Shown: positions 35,395 to 44,233 of the stretch, one piece after another
Position numbering within the stretch: position 1 is the first letter of the stretch
How the letters are laid out: each line of letters starts with the position of its first letter
NCBI GenBank assembly: GCA_051744365.1
Contig: JBNJCX010000006.1
Coordinates: 1-64,000 of the forward strand
DNA from: Gudongella sp051744365
GTDB taxonomy: Bacteria; Bacillota; Clostridia; Tissierellales; Tissierellaceae
Direction of reading: 5' to 3'
DNA: 64,000 nt
Made by a program: the position numbers and the translations under genes
Notes under the pieces: model-generated
What the model saw: only the letters and a program-made list of their open reading frames with translations
What the model was told of the DNA's origin: nothing
The model's database searches: none

Positions 35395-37779
35395 ATGGAT
35401 AGAAAGAACAGGCCATCCGGGAGAAAAAAAAGAGTTGGAACAGGAAGTGCAAAGGTTGAGAAAAGAGGAAGTGGAACAGGTAGAAAAACATCAGGGCCAA
35501 CGGGTGGTACAGGAGGCTTCTTCGGAAGACAATCTTCCTCCTCATCCAGCAATCAATCATTCGGACAAAACTCCTACCCTACTACAGGCGGAAGGAGTTC
35601 TGGAGGCTTCAGTAAATATATAATAATATTTATAATTTTAATGGCTGCAGCCTTCTTTATTTCAAGACTGGGCGGAGGAATTGGTGAAGTACCAATAGCT
35701 GATCCAGGACCTGGTACTGGGACAGACAACTTTTCTTCACAGTCAGATGAGACAACCTATGACGGTGGAGCATATTCTGTCGACAGAACTGTTTCCAATA
35801 TGGCTAGGCCAAAGAGAACAACACTTCTTGGTGGGGGAATGGATCGAACAACTATTATGGTTTATCTTCTTGGAACAGACCTTGAATCAAGAAGCGGTAT
35901 GGCCACAATGGACCTTCAGGAAATGCTTGAGGCAGATTTGTCGGACAATGTAAACATTATATTAGAAACTGGTGGGACAGCCCAGTGGAAGAACGATGTA
36001 ATGTCAAACAAGACCAACCAAAGATATCTAATAGGCTCAGAGGGTCTTATTAGACTAGAAGAAAATCTTGGAAGGAAATCTATGGTTGATCCAAATACAC
36101 TTACTGATTTTATACGATATTCTGAGCAGAATTTTCCTGCTGAAAGATACTTCCTGATTTTCTGGGACCACGGAGGAGGATCTGTAACAGGATACGGCTA
36201 TGATGAGTATGTAAAGGGAGATACAATGACCCTTGATGAAATAGAACGTGCCTTGTTTAATTCAGGTGTAGAGTTTGACATGGTAGGTTTTGATGCTTGC
36301 CTGATGGCAACCTTGGAGACAGCATTTGTGGTTGAGCCCTATGCGGATTATCTTGTTGCATCAGAGGAGCTTGAGCCCGGAATCGGATGGTACTATACAG
36401 GATGGTTGAACGAATTATCAAGAAATCCATCAATAGAGACAATAGATCTTGGAAAGAAACTTATTGACGATTATGTTCAGGAGGTAAAACGTCGTACCCC
36501 TAAATCACAGGCAACACTTTCACTGATTGACCTGGCGGAATTGAGTGCAACTGTTCCTCCTAAATTCAGTGAATTTTCCCAATCGACTGGAGAGTTGATT
36601 GAGACACAAGAGTACAAGAGAGTATCTGATTCAAGGGCGGGAACAAAGGAATTTGCATCCTCCGCAAAGATAAATCAGATTGACCTGATAGACTTTGCCA
36701 ACAGACTTGGTACACAGGAGGCTCAAGCATTTGCTGATGCACTGGGAGATGCAGTCAAGTACAACAGGATGTCAGACAATATTTCCAATGCCAACGGAGT
36801 TTCAATTTTCTTCCCTTACGGAAAGCTAAGCGATGTTTCCTCAATGCTCCAGACGTATGAGGAAATCGGTATGGATGAAAACTACTCCAGGACCATTAAA
36901 AGCTTTGCAAACCTAAATGCAGGAGGACAGATGGCATCGCCAGGTGGAGGCCTCTTGGAAACTCTTCTTGGAGGCGGTCAATCCGGAGCTTCAGAAGGAA
37001 TAGGGAGCAATATAATCGGCTCATTGATCAGTAACTTTCTTTCACAAGGGGACTTTTCTTCCATAACCGGAGGAGCCCAGCAGCAACCCGAATGGGTAGA
37101 TGCTGAACAGATTACAGAGTCTGCTGATTATTACAGTGAAAACATGCTGGATCCTGCATCAATAGTGATAACACAGAAGTACGGGCAACGAGTTCTTGAG
37201 CTTTCAGAAAAGGAATGGGATCTTGTCCATAATATGGAGCTCAGTGTATTTATTGACGATGGAGAAGGATTCATAGATCTTGGAAGGGATAATGTAATTG
37301 AATACAACCAGGACGGAGATCTTATTCTTGAGTTTGATGGAACATGGATGGCAATAAACGATAGAATAGTAAGCTACTTTATGACAAGCTACGATTATCA
37401 GGGAGACAATTACAAGATACTGGGAAGGGTTCCTGCTATGCTTAATGATCAGCTGGTGGATATCGTGGTTTCCTTTGACCAGGATAACCCATATGGAGAG
37501 GTTCTGGGAGCCAGGATAATCTATGACAGGGAAGAGGAGACACCGAATCTTCCGAAGGGCCTTGTTGAAATTGAGCCTGATGACCGAATAGATTATCTGA
37601 CAGACTACTATAGCTATCAGGGAGAGTTTGATGACACATATTACCTCGGAGAGCCCTACTATGCAACCGGAGACTGGTATATTGAGAATCTTGCCATTAC
37701 AAATCTTGACTATATGATGACATATAAAATTACTGATATATATGGAAACAGCTATTGGACACCGGTAATCACAGATTAG
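35395..37779 (+). CDS. membrane-anchored clostripain-family (C11) cysteine peptidase
   Basis: 794 residues from the start at 35395 (MDRKN, GGAG nine bases upstream; the ATG at 35386 abuts it). Residues 1-70 are basic and Gly/Ser-rich, followed by one membrane helix (about 75-90, YIIIFIILMAAAFFI), so the catalytic part should be outside. The C11 domain (about 145-490) has MVYLLGTDLESRSG, the catalytic His in FLIFWDHGGGSVTGYG (about 260) and Cys in MVGFDACLMATLE (about 303). A Gly/Ser-rich linker (about 510-555) leads to a C-terminal beta-rich region. Clostripains cut after Arg; substrates here are unknown. Confidence 0.88.
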   Translation: MDRKNRPSGRKKRVGTGSAKVEKRGSGTGRKTSGPTGGTGGFFGRQSSSSSSNQSFGQNSYPTTGGRSSGGFSKYIIIFIILMAAAFFISRLGGGIGEVPIADPGPGTGTDNFSSQSDETTYDGGAYSVDRTVSNMARPKRTTLLGGGMDRTTIMVYLLGTDLESRSGMATMDLQEMLEADLSDNVNIILETGGTAQWKNDVMSNKTNQRYLIGSEGLIRLEENLGRKSMVDPNTLTDFIRYSEQNFPAERYFLIFWDHGGGSVTGYGYDEYVKGDTMTLDEIERALFNSGVEFDMVGFDACLMATLETAFVVEPYADYLVASEELEPGIGWYYTGWLNELSRNPSIETIDLGKKLIDDYVQEVKRRTPKSQATLSLIDLAELSATVPPKFSEFSQSTGELIETQEYKRVSDSRAGTKEFASSAKINQIDLIDFANRLGTQEAQAFADALGDAVKYNRMSDNISNANGVSIFFPYGKLSDVSSMLQTYEEIGMDENYSRTIKSFANLNAGGQMASPGGGLLETLLGGGQSGASEGIGSNIIGSLISNFLSQGDFSSITGGAQQQPEWVDAEQITESADYYSENMLDPASIVITQKYGQRVLELSEKEWDLVHNMELSVFIDDGEGFIDLGRDNVIEYNQDGDLILEFDGTWMAINDRIVSYFMTSYDYQGDNYKILGRVPAMLNDQLVDIVVSFDQDNPYGEVLGARIIYDREEETPNLPKGLVEIEPDDRIDYLTDYYSYQGEFDDTYYLGEPYYATGDWYIENLAITNLDYMMTYKITDIYGNSYWTPVITD

Positions 37780-37783
37780 AATA

Positions 37784-37823
37784 AACATCCCAGGCAAGAA
37801 AATTTACCTGGGATGTTATTTTT
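37784..37823 (+). terminator. terminator after the C11 peptidase gene
   Basis: AACATCCCAGG / CCTGGGATGTT (37784-37794, 37807-37817), perfect 11-bp stem followed by ATTTTT. Confidence 0.9.
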
Positions 37824-37895
37824 ATGCGTATTCATGGATTTTAAATATGCTATAGTATATATATAAGACGAGATATAATACAGGAGGGAATAAAG

Positions 37896-38930
37896 ATGAT
37901 TAGATTTGAAAATGACTATTCTGAAGGTGCTCACCAAAAAATTCTGGATTTGCTGCTTGAGACAAATATGGAGCAGACACCAGGCTATGGAGTTGATTAT
38001 CATTGTGAAAAAGCAAAGGATTACATAAAGAAATACTGTGAGGATGACAGTCTGGACGTTCATTTTTTGGTAGGAGGCACCCAGGCAAATATGACCGTTA
38101 TAGCTTCCATACTAAAACCTCATCAAGGAGTTGTTTCGGCAAATACAGGACATATCAATGTTCATGAGACAGGAGCCATAGAGGCTACTGGACATAAGGT
38201 CTTGTCTGTGGACAGTGAGGACGGAAAACTGACAGCGGCACAGATAAAAGAGGCTTATGACAGCCATTGGAATGATGCCACCCATGAGCATATGGTTCAG
38301 CCGGGGATGGTGTATATTTCACACCCAACTGAGAATGGAACAATTTATTCAAAAAAAGATCTTGAAAAGATAAGCCAGGTATGTAAAGAGCTTGGACTTC
38401 CACTGTTTATGGATGGTGCCAGAATGGGTTATGGACTTATGGCAGATGGAAATGATCTTTCACTTCCTGAAATTGCAAAACTGTGTGATGTATTCTATAT
38501 AGGTGGGACAAAGGTTGGTGCATTATTTGGTGAGGCAGTAATCATAAGAACTGAAGAGCTTAAGAAGGATTTCAGATATCATATCAAGCAAAGAGGTGGA
38601 ATGCTTGCCAAAGGAAGACTTTTGGGGATTCAGTTTGAAGCACTGTTTCATGATGGGCTCTATTTTGAAATATCAAAGAATGCCATCCAGATGGCTATGA
38701 AAATCAGAGAGGCCTTCAAGGAAAAGGGATGCGAATTTCTGTATGATTCTCCAACAAACCAGCAATTTCCAATATTGACCCACGACCAGATTGAAAAACT
38801 GTCACAGGATTATTCGTTTCAGTATTGGTCAAAAGTTAATGAGACAAAAGATGCTGTCAGGTTCTGTACAAGCTGGATAACCAATGAGAAAAATGTTGAA
38901 AAACTTGTGGAGGACATCAAGGCACTCTAG
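37896..38930 (+). CDS. L-threonine aldolase / beta-eliminating lyase family enzyme
   Basis: PLP enzyme of 344 residues. Motifs: FENDYSEGAHQKIL, FLVGGTQANMTVI (about 56-68), HINVHETGAIE, the aspartate in LFMDGARMGYG (about 170) and the PLP lysine in YIGGTKVGALFGEA (about 206). It cleaves threonine or allo-threonine to glycine and acetaldehyde in the low-specificity family, consistent with an amino-acid fermenter. RBS AGGAGGGAA. A D-threonine aldolase-like gene occurs separately at 55159-56262. Confidence 0.87.
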   Translation: MIRFENDYSEGAHQKILDLLLETNMEQTPGYGVDYHCEKAKDYIKKYCEDDSLDVHFLVGGTQANMTVIASILKPHQGVVSANTGHINVHETGAIEATGHKVLSVDSEDGKLTAAQIKEAYDSHWNDATHEHMVQPGMVYISHPTENGTIYSKKDLEKISQVCKELGLPLFMDGARMGYGLMADGNDLSLPEIAKLCDVFYIGGTKVGALFGEAVIIRTEELKKDFRYHIKQRGGMLAKGRLLGIQFEALFHDGLYFEISKNAIQMAMKIREAFKEKGCEFLYDSPTNQQFPILTHDQIEKLSQDYSFQYWSKVNETKDAVRFCTSWITNEKNVEKLVEDIKAL

Positions 38931-39074
38931 AAGGCGAAAAGATTGCAATAAGCGGTCTAACGATACATTTTGGAGATACGGATGCCATTTTTGGGCCTGT
39001 CATATCTCCCTTTCTTATGGTATAATCACTGTTGTATGTTTGGTAGAAATCTTGTGCAGAAAAGGAGCAGAAAT

Positions 39075-40583
39075 ATGAGGAAATTAGGATTTGATCCCCA
39101 AAAATATATTGAGGAGCAATCGAAATATATAGTTGAGAGAGTAAATAACTTTGACAAGCTGTATCTTGAATTCGGAGGAAAGCTGATAGGAGACCTTCAT
39201 GCCAAAAGAGTCCTACCCGGTTTTGATGCTGATGCAAAAATCAAGCTGCTTCACAAGCTGAAGGACAAGACTGAAATCATTATCTGTGTCTATGCAGGGG
39301 ATATAGAGAGAAACAAAATCAGGGGAGACTATGGAATATCCTATGATATGGATGTGTTGAAGCAAATCGATGAACTTAGGGAATACCAGCTCCAGGTAAA
39401 CAGCGTAGTAATTACCAGGTACAATGGCCAACCTACAGCCAAACAGTTTATAACAAAGCTTGAAAGGAGAAATATCAAGGTATACACTCACTCAGCAATA
39501 CCTGGATATCCTTCAGATGTGGATACAATTGTAAGCGAGGAAGGCTATGGAATGAATCCTTATATTGAAACCACTAAGCCCATCGTTGTTGTAACAGCTC
39601 CTGGACCTGGAAGCGGAAAGTTGGCTACGTGCCTCAATCAACTATATCATGAGCATAAGATGGACCGGGTTGCCGGCTATTCAAAGTTTGAGACATTCCC
39701 TGTTTGGAACATTCCATTGAAGCATCCGTTGAACATAGCCTATGAGGCTGCAACAGTTGATTTGAAGGATGTAAATATGATGGATTACTTCCACTTCGAA
39801 AAATATAATGAAGTTGCAGTAAACTACAACAGGGACTTGGAGATGTTCCCTGTAATAAAAAGAATCATCGAAAGAATAACTGGCAAGGAATCATCATACT
39901 ATTCCCCTACTGATATGGGTGTAAATAGAATTGGATTTGGGATTATTGATGACCAGGTTGTAAGGGATGCTTCAAAGCAGGAAATAATTAGAAGAAGCTT
40001 CTCAACAGAGTGCGACTACAAGAAAGGTCTAGCTGATGAAGAGGTCCTCAATAGAATGAGGATTATTATGGAAGAGTTGGAGCTTAAGCGAGAGGACAGA
40101 GCTGCTGTGGGTCCCGCAAGGGAGTATTCAGAAAGCTTAAAGGAAAATGGGGAGAAGAGCGACATGCCTCCTGTCATTGCAATCGAGCTAAACGACGGAA
40201 GGATTATAACTGGAAGAGGTTCAAATCTTCTGGATGCAACATCAGCTGCAATTCTTAACTCCATAAAGACCCTTGCAAATATTGGAGATGAAATTCTGCT
40301 TCTCTCACCATTGATTATAGATACAATACAGAACCTTAAGATGGATAGTCTCAAGGGAAAGGTTGGAACTCTTGATGCAAATGAAGCATTGATAGCATTA
40401 AGCATAGGTGCAGTAACCAACCCCACTGCACAGCTGGCGATGGAAAAGCTTCAGGATCTTAGGGAAGGTCAAGCCCACTCAACTGTGATGCTTAATGACA
40501 ATGATGAGCAGATTCTAAGGAGACTTGGGGTTGACGTAACCTGTGATCCGGTTTATCCTTCAGATAATTTATACTACGTTTAG
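39075..40583 (+). CDS. DUF1846 family protein
   Basis: 502 residues. It matches the conserved DUF1846 layout: GFDPQKYIEEQSKYIVERV at the start, FGGKLIGDLHAKRVLPGF, a P-loop-like VTAPGPGSGKLATCLNQLYHEHK (about 183-205), FPVWNIPLKHPLN, and SPTDMGVNRIGFGI. Function is not established in the family; the nucleotide-binding loop suggests a phosphate-bearing ligand. The start at 39075 follows AAAGGAGCAG; a longer frame from 38970 lacks similarity to the family start. TATAAT occurs at 39021-39026. Confidence 0.88.
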   Translation: MRKLGFDPQKYIEEQSKYIVERVNNFDKLYLEFGGKLIGDLHAKRVLPGFDADAKIKLLHKLKDKTEIIICVYAGDIERNKIRGDYGISYDMDVLKQIDELREYQLQVNSVVITRYNGQPTAKQFITKLERRNIKVYTHSAIPGYPSDVDTIVSEEGYGMNPYIETTKPIVVVTAPGPGSGKLATCLNQLYHEHKMDRVAGYSKFETFPVWNIPLKHPLNIAYEAATVDLKDVNMMDYFHFEKYNEVAVNYNRDLEMFPVIKRIIERITGKESSYYSPTDMGVNRIGFGIIDDQVVRDASKQEIIRRSFSTECDYKKGLADEEVLNRMRIIMEELELKREDRAAVGPAREYSESLKENGEKSDMPPVIAIELNDGRIITGRGSNLLDATSAAILNSIKTLANIGDEILLLSPLIIDTIQNLKMDSLKGKVGTLDANEALIALSIGAVTNPTAQLAMEKLQDLREGQAHSTVMLNDNDEQILRRLGVDVTCDPVYPSDNLYYV

Positions 40584-40609
40584 ATCAATAATCATGCCTG
40601 TCAAATGTG

Positions 40610-40638
40610 TTGAAAAATATTAAATTTAACGCTATAAT
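40610..40638 (+). promoter_or_regulatory. promoter of tRNA-Pro
   Basis: TTGAAA (40610-40615) and TATAAT (40633-40638) with 17 bases between, 9 bases before the mature tRNA. Confidence 0.75.
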
Positions 40639-40647
40639 TATGTTATT

Positions 40648-40724
40648 CGGGGTGTAGCGCAGTTTGGTAGCGCACATGCTTCGGGAGTATGGGGCCGGAG
40701 GTTCAAATCCTCTCACTCCGACCA
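40648..40724 (+). tRNA. tRNA-Pro (CGG)
   Basis: 77 bases with encoded CCA. The acceptor stem CGGGGTG/CACTCCG has one G-U pair. The D arm is AGCGCAGTTTGGTAGCGC. The anticodon stem CATGC/GTATG closes the loop TTCGGGA, giving anticodon CGG with the expected G37. The T arm GGAGGTTCAAATCCTC is standard. It has its own promoter and terminator. Confidence 0.96.
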
Positions 40725-40732
40725 TAACAAAG

Positions 40733-40766
40733 ACAAAATCTGCCGTATGAAAGGCAGATTTTGTTA
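40733..40766 (+). terminator. terminator after tRNA-Pro
   Basis: ACAAAATCTGCC / GGCAGATTTTGT (40733-40744, 40753-40764), perfect 12-bp stem. The A/T ends would also allow it to act on the leftward transcript from ahbD, whose stop is 100 bases away. Confidence 0.88.
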
Positions 40767-40865
40767 TATAATCCTTTGTTTTTAAAATTTACTCACAAAT
40801 ATGATTTTCATACATAGGATAGAATCATTGGTGCTATGCAACTTTGTAATAAAGGAACAAGGTAA

Positions 40866-41882
40866 TCATTTCTGTTCCTCAAGATCAAGAAGGCAATAAG
40901 GATCAGCCTCCAGCCAGTCTCCCGTTGCAGAGTATGCTCTTGCTCTGCAGCCACCGCAGATGTCTATGTATTTACAGCTGCCGCACCTTCCCTTGTATTG
41001 TGAAAAATCCCTTAACTTGTTGAATACCTCGTTGTGATGCCAGATTTCATCAAAGGGCCTTTCCCTTATACTGTCAACCTTGACAGGCGTATAGGGACAG
41101 ATATGTACATCGCCGTTAGGAAGAATTGAACAGTAGCTTATACCAGCTATGCAGCCTCTTCCGCCAACAGTGGGTATGTCCTTGAACAAAGCCTCCACCT
41201 TATATTGTGGTGCGCAGGTAGGCTTTACTCTGACATCGATCTTCTTTGTAATTATCTTGTTGATTGTATCCTTGTATTCCCTTTTGCTAAGCTGAGTCAC
41301 CTCGATATCCTTACCTCTTCCAACGTCAACCAGGAATAGCATATGACAGGTTGAAGCTCCTTCTGCATTTGCATACTCCATTACAGAATCGATGTGGTCT
41401 ATATTGTATTTGCTGATTGTGCAGTTCACCTGAACCTTAAGACCATTGTTTATACTGTGTCTGATACCTGAGATAGCCCTGGCAAGAGCATTTTCGGCTC
41501 CTCTGAAATCATCGTGGATCTCAGGGTCAAGGCTGTCAATACTTATTGCTATGGCATTTAAGCCACTGTCCTTAAGTTCCTTGGCCACTGCATCAGTTAT
41601 AAGGGTTCCGTTACTTCCCATAAGTGGTGTAATTCCAATTGAGGTTGAATACTTAATTAGCTCAAATATATCCGGCCTCATCAAAGGCTCCCCACCACTG
41701 AATACCACAACCTGTAGGCCAGCTTTCTTGATATCATCAAGGAGCTTCATTCCTTCCTCTGTGGAGAGCTCATCATCAGTAAGCTCATCGGGACTTGATT
41801 CACGATAACAGTGCTTGCAATAAAGGTTACATTTCTTTGTAACATTCCAGGATATATGATTCATGTTCTTGGTGTGCTTCAT
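40866..41882 (-). CDS. ahbD: radical SAM enzyme AhbD (NirJ2-type), heme-forming
   Basis: Radical SAM protein of 338 residues. The cluster motif CNLYCKHC follows HISWNVTKK near the N-terminus, then FSGGEPLMR and ISIDSLDPE. Two further cysteine groups (CIAGISYCSILPNGDVHICP; CGSCKYIDICGGCRARA and DPYC) bind the auxiliary cluster. This is the layout of NirJ2/AhbD, which decarboxylates the two propionates of Fe-coproporphyrin III to give heme b. It is separated from the other ahb genes by 28 kb. The start is at 41882 with AGGAGG upstream; a longer frame from 41957 adds 25 unrelated residues. AhbD versus another SPASM-type maturase is decided mainly by motif pattern and the presence of ahbABC. Confidence 0.8.
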   Translation of the reverse strand: MKHTKNMNHISWNVTKKCNLYCKHCYRESSPDELTDDELSTEEGMKLLDDIKKAGLQVVVFSGGEPLMRPDIFELIKYSTSIGITPLMGSNGTLITDAVAKELKDSGLNAIAISIDSLDPEIHDDFRGAENALARAISGIRHSINNGLKVQVNCTISKYNIDHIDSVMEYANAEGASTCHMLFLVDVGRGKDIEVTQLSKREYKDTINKIITKKIDVRVKPTCAPQYKVEALFKDIPTVGGRGCIAGISYCSILPNGDVHICPYTPVKVDSIRERPFDEIWHHNEVFNKLRDFSQYKGRCGSCKYIDICGGCRARAYSATGDWLEADPYCLLDLEEQK

Positions 41883-42093
41883 AAGGACGAAGCCTCCTAT
41901 ATATGGATTTACTACTATTGTTTTTATTTTAACATCTTGGAGGCACCAAGTAAACATATGCCAACAAATATCCCGAATTTGGGACTTTTGGTACAGTATC
42001 AGGTTAAACTGAATGCATATTCCATTGATTAGGGTATATGAGTATACATAGAAGATTAATGATTAAATATCATAGCAGAGACAGGAGGTAAAT
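41883..42093. promoter_or_regulatory. divergent intergenic region between ahbD and an SDR gene
   Basis: It contains an inverted repeat CTTGG-AGGCA-CCAAG (41936-41950) next to a TAAAAT-like -10 for the leftward ahbD. The repeat could be an operator; it is not the same sequence as the palindrome before ahbC. No promoter for the SDR gene stands out. Confidence 0.4.
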
Positions 42094-42798
42094 ATGTTTA
42101 AGGATAGGGTTGTAGTTGTTACTGGGGGAGCGAAGGGAATCGGTAGAGTTATTTCAGAGGAGTTCAGAGAAAAGGGAGCAAGGATATGCATAATCGACAA
42201 GGAGCCAAATGACTATTTCACTGGAGATATATCGGAGGAGGCTGTATTAAGGAAATTTACCCAAAAGGTTATAAGAGACTTTGGGAAGATAGACTTTCTG
42301 ATAAACAATGCCTGTCTTTCAAGGGGAGGGATATTCACCTGTGATTATGAAGACTTTAACTATGTACTTAAGACAGGAGTCACAGCACCCTTTATGCTTT
42401 CAAAGCTGTTTGTGGACAACTTCACTGAAGATGGGGCAATTGTAAATATATCATCCACAAGGGACAGGATGAGCCAGAGAGATACAGAGAGCTATACAGC
42501 TGCAAAGGGAGGGATAGCAGCACTTACCCATGCAATGGCAGTCAGTCTTTCCGGGAGGGTAAGGGTGAATTCCATAAGTCCTGGCTGGATTGATACAGAA
42601 GGAAACGCTTTTTCAGGAGCTGACAATACCCAGCACCCTGCAGGAAGGGTGGGAAGGCCGGAGGATATAGCAAAGATGGTCCTTTACCTCTGCAGTGAGG
42701 ATGCAGCATTTATAACCGGTGAAAATATAACAATAGATGGTGGCATGAGCAGGTTGATGGTATACCATAACGACCAGGGCTGGACTTACAGTGGATGA
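42094..42798 (+). CDS. short-chain dehydrogenase/reductase
   Basis: Classical SDR of 234 residues: cofactor loop VTGGAKGIGRVI (about 8-19), NNACLS in place of the usual NNAG (about 70), catalytic Ser in NISSTRD and Tyr-Lys in ESYTAAKGGIAALTHA (about 136-140), and SPGWIDTEG. An acidic residue after beta-2 (IIDKE) suggests NAD. The C-terminus YHNDQGWTYSG is unusual but in frame. RBS ACAGGAGGTAAAT. Substrate unknown. Confidence 0.88.
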   Translation: MFKDRVVVVTGGAKGIGRVISEEFREKGARICIIDKEPNDYFTGDISEEAVLRKFTQKVIRDFGKIDFLINNACLSRGGIFTCDYEDFNYVLKTGVTAPFMLSKLFVDNFTEDGAIVNISSTRDRMSQRDTESYTAAKGGIAALTHAMAVSLSGRVRVNSISPGWIDTEGNAFSGADNTQHPAGRVGRPEDIAKMVLYLCSEDAAFITGENITIDGGMSRLMVYHNDQGWTYSG

Positions 42799-42868
42799 TG
42801 TGTAATCGGATTCCCATATTTGAAACCAAACTGTAATAGTAATCGCCCTTTAATAGGGTATATTAATA

Positions 42869-42954
42869 TCGGGAGAAAGAATATAACGGGAGCTTTGAAT
42901 GCAGGGTAAATCTGGACGCCTAAACCCTGCAGGAGCCAGTAGCGTAACCGACCG
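42869..42954 (+). ncRNA. cyclic di-GMP-II riboswitch
   Basis: The stretch contains GGGTAAATCTGGACGCCTAAACCC and AGTAGCGTAACCGACCG. I matched it to the c-di-GMP-II aptamer, whose known crystal form carries GGGUUUAAAUUGGGCAC and AGUAGUGCAACCGACCG in the same order. A GCAGGG/CCCTGC helix (42901-42906, 42925-42930) replaces the variable stem. The P1 helix is weak by eye. The 3' end (AACCGACC) is shared with a terminator stem, so ligand binding should prevent termination (ON switch), as reported for type II switches in C. difficile. Confidence 0.8.
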
Positions 42955-42974
42955 TTGTGGTCGGTTTTTGTTTT
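42946..42974 (+). terminator. riboswitch-controlled terminator before the SLH-chagasin gene
   Basis: Perfect 8-bp stem AACCGACC / GGTCGGTT (42946-42953, 42959-42966) followed by TTTGTTTT. Its 5' arm is the conserved 3' end of the c-di-GMP-II aptamer, so the two structures exclude each other. Confidence 0.88.
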
Positions 42975-42991
42975 GAAAGGGGAGAGTGAGT

Positions 42992-44092
42992 ATGAGAACA
43001 AGAATTATGATTGCTGTTGTCCTTAGCATCCTTATTGCAGCTGTTCCTGCCATGGGAGCTATGGAGCAGCCTATGAACCAGAATCAGACTCAGGACAGGG
43101 ACAGGGTTCAATCCAATATCAACGAAGCTGAGCAGGAGCAGGCAAGACTAGAAATCAACAACAGGCTGAGAATAGACGGATTATCCATGGAGCAGATGAA
43201 GCTTAGGGCTCAGGAGCAGACTGAATCGAGGTTTCGAGATCTTGAGAATCACTGGTCCAGAGAAGAGGTAGGAAAGTCATCTAATTGGGGATTTGTAGAA
43301 GGATATCCCGATGGAAGCTTCAGACCTGAAGGAATTATTTCAGGAACCGAGGGAATCCTTATGCTGTCTAGGATGATGAACTGCCTGAATGCTAGAACCC
43401 AGGAAATGCCTGAACCGGATAATGTCGACTGGGATCAGGTACCCCAATGGGCAAGGGAACAACTCAGAGAGGAGACTGCACTTAGGATTGCAAATCAGAG
43501 TCATCTCTATGGGGAAAGCCAGCTAAACAGACTTCAGTTTGCTGTGATGTTTGCAAAGGCATTGGGAATTGAAAATGAAATGCCGCCTGAAGGAACTGTA
43601 GTATTTCTGGATGATGATACCATACCACCAACTGACCTTGGTTATATCTACAGATTAAGGGTTCTAGGCATTATAGAGGGAAATGAAGGCAATTTCATGG
43701 CACAGAAACAGCTAACAAGAGCAGAGGCAGCAGCAATGATGAACAGAGCTATGATGATGCTTAAGGCAGCCCCAACAGAATACTCTTATGAGCCGGAAAT
43801 GCTAACTGTAGTATTGCATGAAAATCCTACAACCGGCTATGGTTGGGTTGTGGAGTTCAAGGAAGAGGATATTCTAACGGTAGAATCCGACGAATTTGTT
43901 CCATTTGCAGTATCAGCTGATGTTGTGGGCTCAGGCGGAGAAAGGACCTGGGTATTCGTCCCCGAGGGCGAAGGGATTGAAGAAATCACTTTCTCATATT
44001 TCAGAAGCTGGGAAGGTGTAGAGACTGCTATTGATGTGAGAGTCTTGACTGTGGAGGTTAATGAGGCTTTTGAAATCGTGGGTGTAAGGTAA
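42992..44092 (+). CDS. secreted SLH-domain protein with C-terminal chagasin-like inhibitor domain
   Basis: 366 residues. The signal peptide (MRTRIMIAVVLSILIAAVPAMGA) has a likely cleavage after AMG, followed by a Gln-rich spacer. Three SLH repeats follow: FRDLENHW...GFVEGYPDGSFRPEG (about 75-125), a degenerate one (about 145-195), and VFLDDDTIPPTDLGYIYRLRVLGIIEG...LTRAEAAAMMNRAM (about 205-260). The final 95 residues fit the chagasin/I42 inhibitor fold: ENPTTGYGWVV, VGSGGERTWVF and YFRSWEG correspond to its three binding loops. SLH repeats bind pyruvylated wall polymer, so it should sit on the cell surface. The start is the ATG at 42992 behind GGGGAG. Expression depends on the c-di-GMP-II switch. 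Confidence 0.85.
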   Translation: MRTRIMIAVVLSILIAAVPAMGAMEQPMNQNQTQDRDRVQSNINEAEQEQARLEINNRLRIDGLSMEQMKLRAQEQTESRFRDLENHWSREEVGKSSNWGFVEGYPDGSFRPEGIISGTEGILMLSRMMNCLNARTQEMPEPDNVDWDQVPQWAREQLREETALRIANQSHLYGESQLNRLQFAVMFAKALGIENEMPPEGTVVFLDDDTIPPTDLGYIYRLRVLGIIEGNEGNFMAQKQLTRAEAAAMMNRAMMMLKAAPTEYSYEPEMLTVVLHENPTTGYGWVVEFKEEDILTVESDEFVPFAVSADVVGSGGERTWVFVPEGEGIEEITFSYFRSWEGVETAIDVRVLTVEVNEAFEIVGVR

Positions 44093-44110
44093 AAAAATAG
44101 CTGGATTTGG

Positions 44111-44150
44111 AAGAAGGTATCCCTATTAATGTGGGATACTTTCTTCTTTG
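44111..44150 (+). terminator. terminator after the SLH-chagasin gene
   Basis: GTATCCC / GGGATAC (44118-44124, 44133-44139 approximately) extended by AAGAAG and CTTTCTT forms the stem; T-rich bases follow. Confidence 0.7.
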
Positions 44151-44233
44151 CACAAAAATAACTTACTTATGGGAATTCAAACACTATATTAATATCTTCT
44201 GAGATATGATTTGCCTGAAAGGAGGTCTTATCT

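Noticed and set aside
42869..42954. GEMM (c-di-GMP-I) or cobalamin riboswitch
   Set aside because: The GEMM core and the B12 box are absent; the AGTAGCGTAACCGACCG 3' block fits the type II c-di-GMP aptamer.
42992..44092. The chagasin-like domain as an inhibitor of the nearby clostripain-family peptidase
   Set aside because: Chagasins act on papain-type (C1) enzymes; C11 peptidases have a different fold and the genes are 5 kb apart, so a direct link is unsupported.
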